Assembly (NCBI GenBank): GCA_964650485.1
Contig: CAZYTX010000028.1
Span: forward strand, 1 to 46,314
DNA: 46,314 nucleotides
From: CAZYTX01 sp964650485
GTDB lineage: Bacteria > RBG-13-61-14 > DATKZS01
Direction of reading: 5' to 3'
Shown: in pieces, positions 41,586 through 46,314 of the stretch
Position numbering within the stretch: position 1 is the stretch's first letter
Layout: every line of letters begins with the position of its first letter
Translations under genes and position numbers: made by a program
The notes under the pieces: generated by a model
Database searches by the model: none
What the model saw: the letters and a program-made list of their open reading frames with translations, nothing else
Told to the model about the DNA's origin: nothing

Positions 41586-43187
41586 ATGGATTCAGCGGAG
41601 CCTGTAAAAGAGGGCGAGGATTTTGTTGAAGGCGAGTTCTTGGTAAGGAGCCCTGCCACCGGCGAGGAAGTCTCCAGGTGTCCCCTGATGGGCAGGGACG
41701 ACGTGGACGAGGCCGTGGAGAGCGCAAGGGAGAAGTTCGGCGAGTGGTCGCAAAGCTCTTTCAAGCAGCGCCGCGCCATACTGGGGAGGGGAGCCTCGAT
41801 CCTCGCGGAGAACGCCTCCCATTACGCTGAGCTCATATCACTCGAGAACGGCAAGACCGGGATTGACGCCATGCTGGCCGACATCTTCCCAACCGCACAC
41901 CTCATGAAGTACTACGCAAAGAACGCGGAGCGGTTCCTGAAGCCGGTCAAGGTAAGCGGCAGCCTTTTGCTTCCGGGCAGGAAGGCATACTACACATTCG
42001 AGCCAAAAGGCGTGGTCGGCGTCATGTCCCCCTGGAACTACCCCTTCACCCTTTCCGCCGGGCCGGTGGTGTCCGCGGTTGCCGCGGGCAACACCGTGGT
42101 CCTGAAGCCTGCCTCCCAGACCACCAGGAGCGGGCTCATGGTGAAAGAGATTCTGGAGAAGGCCGGGCTGCCCCAGGGCGTGGTCAACGTGGTCACGGGC
42201 AACGGCAGGGTCACGGGCCAGGCGCTTATCGAGCACCCCGACCTTGACATGCTCTTTTTCACCGGCTCGACCCCGGTGGGCCGCAAGGTCAACGTGGCGG
42301 CCGCACAGCGGCTAATACCAGCGGTCATGGAACTCGGGGGCAAGGACGCGGCCATAGTGACAAAGAACGCGGACCTGGACAGGGCGGCCCGGGGCACGGT
42401 GTTCGGGGCCTTCACCAACTGCGGCCAGACCTGCATAGGCGCCGAGCTCATACTGGTTGACCGCGAGGTGTACGAGCCGTTCCTTGACAAGATAATCGAG
42501 CTCACTAAAAAGCTTCGGACCGGACAGAGCTCGGGCGAGCTGGGCCCCATGACCATGGAGAGCCAGCTCAAAGTCGTGGAGGACCAGCTCGAGGACGCAA
42601 AGAAAAAGGGGGCCCGCATACTAACGGGCGGAGAGCGGGACCGGGAAGGTCCCGGACTCTTCTTCCCTCCCACCCTGCTCGCGGACACCGCCGCGGACAT
42701 GAAGGTGAGGAGGGAGGAGACCTTCGGGCCGCTGAAGCCCATAATCCCGTACCAGCGCATCGAGGATGCCATCGAGGTGGCAAACGGCACCGAGTACGGG
42801 CTCTCGGGGTCAATCTACACCCGCGACCTCGATGAGGGAAGGAGGATCGCCCGCAGCATAAAGACCGGGGCCATAAGCATAAACGACTCCCTGATCGCAT
42901 ACGCCTTCCCCTCTCTCCCCTTCGGGGGAATGAAGAACTCCGGGGTGGGCCGCTACCACGGCAAGATGGGGCTCAGGGCATTCACCGACGTGAAGTCCAT
43001 AACCGAGTTCGGGTGGGGGCTCAAGGGCGAGCTTTACTGGTTCCCTTTGCCAGAGGGGTCCGAGGCCGTGGCCGAGGACGCCTTCAAGGTTATGTTCTCG
43101 GACTCGATTTCAAAGAGGATGAGGGCGGCGCTCGGGACCGCAAAGAGCGTTTTTAAGATATGGAGAAGCAACGGGGCGGGAAAGTGA
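41586..43187 (+). CDS. NAD(P)-dependent aldehyde dehydrogenase
   Basis: A 533-residue aldehyde dehydrogenase. ATG 41586 is chosen because AAGGAG lies nine bases upstream; an earlier ATG at 41577 directly follows that site. Catalytic Glu249 is in MELGGKD and catalytic Cys283 in CGQTC, 34 residues apart as expected. Other marks: SPWNYPFTLS and VLKPASQTT (cofactor site), FTGSTPVGRKV, and PFGGMKNSGVGRYHG. The C-terminus continues about 60 residues past the usual end (EAVAEDAFKVMF...), as in membrane-associated long-chain aldehyde dehydrogenases of the YwdH/fatty aldehyde group. Substrate is unknown. The next gene overlaps its stop (GTGA). Confidence 0.95.
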   Translation: MDSAEPVKEGEDFVEGEFLVRSPATGEEVSRCPLMGRDDVDEAVESAREKFGEWSQSSFKQRRAILGRGASILAENASHYAELISLENGKTGIDAMLADIFPTAHLMKYYAKNAERFLKPVKVSGSLLLPGRKAYYTFEPKGVVGVMSPWNYPFTLSAGPVVSAVAAGNTVVLKPASQTTRSGLMVKEILEKAGLPQGVVNVVTGNGRVTGQALIEHPDLDMLFFTGSTPVGRKVNVAAAQRLIPAVMELGGKDAAIVTKNADLDRAARGTVFGAFTNCGQTCIGAELILVDREVYEPFLDKIIELTKKLRTGQSSGELGPMTMESQLKVVEDQLEDAKKKGARILTGGERDREGPGLFFPPTLLADTAADMKVRREETFGPLKPIIPYQRIEDAIEVANGTEYGLSGSIYTRDLDEGRRIARSIKTGAISINDSLIAYAFPSLPFGGMKNSGVGRYHGKMGLRAFTDVKSITEFGWGLKGELYWFPLPEGSEAVAEDAFKVMFSDSISKRMRAALGTAKSVFKIWRSNGAGK

Positions 43188-43417
43188 GCGATGAGTTCCA
43201 TTGCCAGAACCATCCTGACAGGGAGGTGACCGCCAGGTGCGTGCGCTTCAACCGGCGCTTCTGCGACCTGGATTTCATACCCGGTAAAAAGGGCGCCGAG
43301 TGCCTGTCCGAGGGCTCCTACTGCCAGCACCGCTCCCAGTGCATGGTGTGGGAGAAGATCAGGCAGAGGAGAAGGCGGGAGCGCGCCGCCTGGCTCGCAA
43401 GTTCAGCGCCGGCGTGA
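43184..43417 (+). CDS. Small Cys-rich protein with B-box-like zinc motif
   Basis: A 77-residue protein. GTG 43184 overlapping the previous TGA is preferred for translational coupling; an ATG at 43160 would add eight residues. The first half reads CQNHPDREVTARCVRF then NRRFCDLD, a C-x2-H-P...C...C pattern like B-box-type zinc fingers found near bacterial membrane proteins. Two more Cys pairs follow (ECLSEGSYCQHRSQC). The tail is strongly basic (RQRRRRERA). It may bind zinc and assist the dehydrogenase or bind nucleic acid; neither is shown. Confidence 0.7.
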   Translation: MSDEFHCQNHPDREVTARCVRFNRRFCDLDFIPGKKGAECLSEGSYCQHRSQCMVWEKIRQRRRRERAAWLASSAPA

Positions 43418-43467
43418 GGCGGACACGGACAGGAATCCGTGTGGCCACCTGCTCTCACCCCTCGATC

Positions 43468-44829
43468 CTAAAACCCCGGGACCTTGTTCAGCCTGTTATA
43501 CCTTCTCCAATAGCGCCGGTAAAAGAGGCCGGGCCTCTCGGGCCCCATGCCTTCCATGTCCCGGTCCCACTGGCGCACCATCTGTCTTGCCTTGGCAAAG
43601 TAATGGTCCGAGGTTGCCTGCTCCACCGGCGAAGGCCCGCTCTCCACCGCGGACACCATCTCCTGCTCGTGCCTGGACAGCTTCGGCCCCATGTATTCAA
43701 GGGCTTTCTCAAACCTGTACAGGGCCCTGCGGTGGGCCCGCTCCGACTCCCACCAGAAAGAGCCTGGCTCATACTCTTCATTCCCCGGCTCGTACCCCCC
43801 GGGCACGCGGCCGCGTGGGAAGGCCAGGGGGAAGAAGGGGCTCATGCAGGGCGGCCCGGCCCCGGTGGAGTAGATGAACTTCTTCTCCTCGCCCACCTTG
43901 CAAACCAGCGAGCACACCGACTGGGTGGGCCTTGTCAGCCTGTTGGCCGCGTGCATGCATATGCTCCCGCTACCCTGCCGGTCGGGTCTCCAGCCCGGGG
44001 GTGTAGTGCCCGGGACCGGGTCATGGCTTCCCGCCTGCCCGTGGTCCCGGAGCATTTGCATGAACGCTAAGGTGGAGAGCCTGCCACTGTTTTTTTGCAG
44101 GAGCTCGCGCGAGCGCCCCTGCCTGGAGGCGCCCCGGGCCCCCTTGGTGTAGACCAGGTCCGAGTAGCAATCGCGGAAGTTGAACTCCGACTCGCTCCTG
44201 CACCAGCCCTTGCCTACCGCGTTCTTTATGAGACCGGGGGAGCACTCGTCAAAGTCGTCTGTAAGAGATATGATGTTGGATATGCTCCAGAAGTCATTTA
44301 TCCGCTTCCAGGCCCACCAGGACCTCACCGTCTCCAGCACGTATGCCTCGCGAGCGTCGGCTATCAAAAAACCGTTCATGTACCTTATCTTCTGCCTGTA
44401 TCCGCACCTGCCGCCCTGGCCGTGCTCCTCGAGCAGCCGGACTATTGTATCCAGCGCTTCCTTTGCCGTGACGCTCCTCTCAAGCGCCAGCCTCAAAAGG
44501 TCCATGCCAGTGAGCCCGGTCTTGCCAGGCTTCTCCTTGGTGAAAAGCGCCTCGTTGCCTATGACCACTCCGTGCCGGTTGGCGCCCATCTCCGCGCCGA
44601 ACATCCAGAAGGGCCTGCAAAGCAGCACCTCGCAAGTCTGCTTTGCCCCTGGCACGCTGATATGGGTCGCCTTGACCGAACGCTCCGGGTGCTCTCCGGG
44701 AGGATGGACCTCCAGGTTCTGGGCCTCGTCAGGCTCCCGGTCCGAGTTCTTACCGAAAAGGGTGAGACCGTCCGAGGTGGCAGGGGCAAGCGCCACGAAG
44801 GTGTCGCATGACCCGGGAGTGCTATACAT
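43468..44829 (-). CDS. Secernin/C69-like Ntn hydrolase
   Basis: A 453-residue protein related to secernins and C69 dipeptidases. ATG 44829 is chosen because AAGGA lies upstream and it places the nucleophile correctly: CDTFVALAPATSDGLTLFGKN, with Cys8 as the candidate nucleophile exposed after removal of a short propeptide (compare CDTxVA and FGKNSDR; the GKNSDR motif is residues about 26-31). RHGVVIGNEALFT is another secernin mark. No signal peptide is seen, so it is likely cytoplasmic. The family cleaves peptide or amide bonds; substrates in bacteria are unknown. It ends convergent with the small Cys-rich gene and diverges from the OmpA-family gene. Confidence 0.85.
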   Translation of the reverse strand: MYSTPGSCDTFVALAPATSDGLTLFGKNSDREPDEAQNLEVHPPGEHPERSVKATHISVPGAKQTCEVLLCRPFWMFGAEMGANRHGVVIGNEALFTKEKPGKTGLTGMDLLRLALERSVTAKEALDTIVRLLEEHGQGGRCGYRQKIRYMNGFLIADAREAYVLETVRSWWAWKRINDFWSISNIISLTDDFDECSPGLIKNAVGKGWCRSESEFNFRDCYSDLVYTKGARGASRQGRSRELLQKNSGRLSTLAFMQMLRDHGQAGSHDPVPGTTPPGWRPDRQGSGSICMHAANRLTRPTQSVCSLVCKVGEEKKFIYSTGAGPPCMSPFFPLAFPRGRVPGGYEPGNEEYEPGSFWWESERAHRRALYRFEKALEYMGPKLSRHEQEMVSAVESGPSPVEQATSDHYFAKARQMVRQWDRDMEGMGPERPGLFYRRYWRRYNRLNKVPGF

Positions 44830-44885
44830 AACCAATCCTTGTCCCCTCGATATCAATCAACCATATTAATGCCTTGATCGGTGAT

Positions 44886-44914
44886 TTGCCAAAGCCATTT
44901 AAAAGTATTATATT
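44886..44914 (+). promoter_or_regulatory. Strong promoter for the VWA-TSP3-OmpA gene
   Basis: TTGCCA (44886-44891), 17 bases, TATATT (44909-44914, five of six). The ATG at 44965 follows after an AAAGGAGG ribosome site, leaving a leader of about 45 bases. Confidence 0.6.
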
Positions 44915-44964
44915 TTGTCTGCCTTTTTACCGGGGCTAAATCACTGTCAAAAAGGAGGACTCCA

Positions 44965-46056
44965 ATGAGAGCGTTCAAGTTTCTTACGGTAATCTTGGCT
45001 GTTGGTGTTTCATTTGTTGTTGCCGGGCATTCCCGGGCCCTGGAGCAGAAGTTCGACAATTTCGTGATCCTGGTTGACCAGTCCGGGGAGATGCACAAGA
45101 CCTACCACGGAAAGAGCAAGAACTACATCGCCCGGCACGTGGTAAAGAGGTTCATAAAAAACGTGCCTTCCGAGGCCGTGCTGCAGGGCGCCATCTACGA
45201 GTACGGGATCATGGCCGCGGCCAACGAGGACAAGATCCTGACCGTCCGCTCCATGACCCCCTTCAACCGCGGCAAGTTCCTGGAGGAGTACGAGGAGCTG
45301 AAACCCCAGACCGGACCCAGCTCGCTGTCCATCGCAGTAAGGCAGGCAAGGAGGGACCTTGCAGACGTGCCCGGAAAGACAGCGGTTATAATTGTGAGCG
45401 GCGGGAACCTGACCGACGTGGGCGAGCCCGGCACCGAGACCAAGAAGCTGAAAAAGGAGTACGGGGACAGGGTGTGCGTGTTCACCGTGCTGGTGGGAAA
45501 GGGAAAGAAGGGCGGGCAGAACCTGGAGGAGCTGGTCAAGAAGGGGGAGTGCGGGTTTGCAACCAATGCCGGCAGCCTGGACAAAGGCAAGGACATGGAA
45601 AGGTACATACGCGGCATATTCTTCGGGGCCGCGGACGATAAAGACCTGGACGGGGTCTCCAACAAGGACGACAAGTGCCAGGACACGCCCTTCGGGGCCA
45701 GCGTGGACGAGAACGGATGCTGGGTGGTGCGCGATATCCGTTTCGCCTCCGGAAAGACCCAGATAGACCCCGAGTACTACGACCTCCTTGACGAGATCGC
45801 AGCGGTCATGAACGCCAACCCGGGCATGAAGATAATCATCGAGGGACACACGGACTCGCAAGGGGACGAGGGATCGAACCGCGAGCTCTCCGAGAGAAGG
45901 GCCAGGGCGGTCATGGACTACCTGGTGAACGCCGAGGTGGACCCCGAAAGGCTCCGGGCCCTGGGCAAGGGAGAGAGCGAGCCGGTGGCGTCCAACGACA
46001 CAGAGACAGGCAGGGCGAAGAACAGGAGGATCGAGTTCGAAATAATAAAAGATTAA
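44965..46056 (+). CDS. Exported VWA-like, TSP3-repeat and OmpA-domain protein
   Basis: A 363-residue protein; ATG 44965 is set by AAAGGAGG. Residues 1-25 are a signal peptide. A von Willebrand A-like domain follows (FVILVDQSGEMH; the MIDAS motif DxSxS reads DQSGE, so the third position is altered; VIIVSGGN lies further on). At about residues 228-250 is one calcium-binding TSP3 unit (DKDLDGVSNKDDKC). Last is an OmpA peptidoglycan-binding domain (EGHTDSQGDEGSNRELSERRA, split here; then GKGESEPVASNDT), ending the chain. It probably tethers the outer membrane to peptidoglycan and presents a ligand-binding domain. The ends of the window thus both carry TSP3 proteins. Confidence 0.9.
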   Translation: MRAFKFLTVILAVGVSFVVAGHSRALEQKFDNFVILVDQSGEMHKTYHGKSKNYIARHVVKRFIKNVPSEAVLQGAIYEYGIMAAANEDKILTVRSMTPFNRGKFLEEYEELKPQTGPSSLSIAVRQARRDLADVPGKTAVIIVSGGNLTDVGEPGTETKKLKKEYGDRVCVFTVLVGKGKKGGQNLEELVKKGECGFATNAGSLDKGKDMERYIRGIFFGAADDKDLDGVSNKDDKCQDTPFGASVDENGCWVVRDIRFASGKTQIDPEYYDLLDEIAAVMNANPGMKIIIEGHTDSQGDEGSNRELSERRARAVMDYLVNAEVDPERLRALGKGESEPVASNDTETGRAKNRRIEFEIIKD

Positions 46057-46060
46057 GAAG

Positions 46061-46107
46061 GGACACTGCTGTCCAAAATAATCTCCGGGGCCCGAAACCG
46101 TTTTTTT
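46061..46107 (+). terminator. Possible terminator of the OmpA-family gene
   Basis: A 5-base hairpin GGACA/TGTCC (46061-46074) starts five bases after the stop codon. Further on a GC-rich stretch (CCGGGGCCCG) precedes a run of seven T (46101-46107). The stem directly before the T run is poor, so this is tentative. Confidence 0.4.
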
Positions 46108-46109
46108 GA

Positions 46110-46180
46110 AACCACGAAGGCACAAAGGGCACTAATTTAAAGAAAGGAATCTTCTTTGCCTCCTTGGTGTCTTTGTGGTT
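46110..46180. repeat. Imperfect inverted repeat of the CCACGAAGGCACAAAGG type
   Basis: The arm at 46110-46128 (AACCACGAAGGCACAAAGG) and the reverse complement of 46162-46180 match at 16 of 19 positions; the spacer is about 33 bases. A related half (CCACGCAAGGGCGCAAAGACGC) occurs on the minus strand at about 7323-7345, and another partial copy near 46228-46240. This looks like a dispersed non-coding repeat. The rest of 46057-46314 holds no gene that I can support. Confidence 0.55.
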
Positions 46181-46314
46181 GTAATCTCCAGGGGCCTTGA
46201 TTACACTGGCCCGCTCTTTAAAGCAACAAGGCACAAAGTGCGTCCGACACGTACACGGTGGAGGCTTTGCCGGGTCTTTGACCCCTCTTTTTTTGCCATG
46301 TCCAAATCCAGGTT

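Noticed and set aside
45010..46125. 371-codon minus-strand frame opposite the OmpA-family gene
   Set aside because: Shadow frame; the plus-strand protein has clear domains, promoter and ribosome site.

Overview
This is a high-GC, gene-dense window from a Gram-negative bacterium. Evidence for Gram-negative includes lipoproteins, an OmpA-type anchor, SurA-type periplasmic chaperones and Tat/Sec exported enzymes. The gene mix fits a deltaproteobacterial-type lineage (Desulfobacterota or Myxococcota relatives): HdrC-like Fe-S protein with CcdA, DUF362, solo MEMO protein, RpoH-type sigma, two sulfatases, a huge TPR protein and thrombospondin type 3 proteins. No rRNA, tRNA, CRISPR array, integrase or transposase was seen. 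Taxonomy is an inference from gene content only. All coordinates and motifs were read by eye; no database search was run.

Layout. 1-578: start of an exported calcium-binding repeat protein, cut by the window edge. 694-3937 (minus): a likely operon ccdA, Fe-S protein, small exported protein, M48 metalloprotease. 4051-5376 (plus): an unusually long PurC-family protein. 5400-7172 (minus): CocE/NonD lipoprotein hydrolase with its own very good promoter. 7373-9351 (minus): hisB-hisH plus an exported protein of unknown role. 9468-10274 (minus): MEMO family protein. 10400-17908 (minus): a 1969-residue TPR protein followed by a TMTC-like membrane glycosyltransferase. 18056-18631 (minus): zinc-ribbon response regulator. 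18632-20796: a sparse region with a possible gene remnant, one unrecognised membrane protein and a decayed ceramidase-like gene.

20774-24106 (minus): small zinc-finger protein, parvulin lipoprotein, SurA and PdxA, coupled by 4-base overlaps. 24201-27214 (minus): coiled-coil protein, PilZ, PEGA-like exported protein and DUF362. 27362-28489 (plus): RpoH-like sigma factor. 28508-31595 (minus): geranylgeranyl reductase-like flavoprotein and a membrane sulfatase-like protein. 31699-38432 (plus): hsp20, lon, thiL and two CNNM/CorC transporters, tightly packed. 38433-41339 (minus): GT-C glycosyltransferase and a Tat-exported FGly arylsulfatase. 41586-43417 (plus): aldehyde dehydrogenase and a small Cys-rich protein. 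43468-44829 (minus): secernin-like C69 peptidase. 44965-46056 (plus): a VWA-TSP3-OmpA protein. 46057-46314: non-coding, with an imperfect inverted repeat of a type also hinted at near 7320-7345.

Themes. Envelope protein quality control recurs: two parvulins, two M48 folds (one apparently dead, at the end of the giant TPR protein), CcdA and a secernin-like hydrolase. Cytosolic heat shock is represented by RpoH, Hsp20 and Lon; RpoH and Lon both carry unusual lysine-rich histone-like tails. The most unusual unit is the TPR/pseudo-M48 plus TMTC-like glycosyltransferase operon, which may be a protein glycosylation or surface assembly system.
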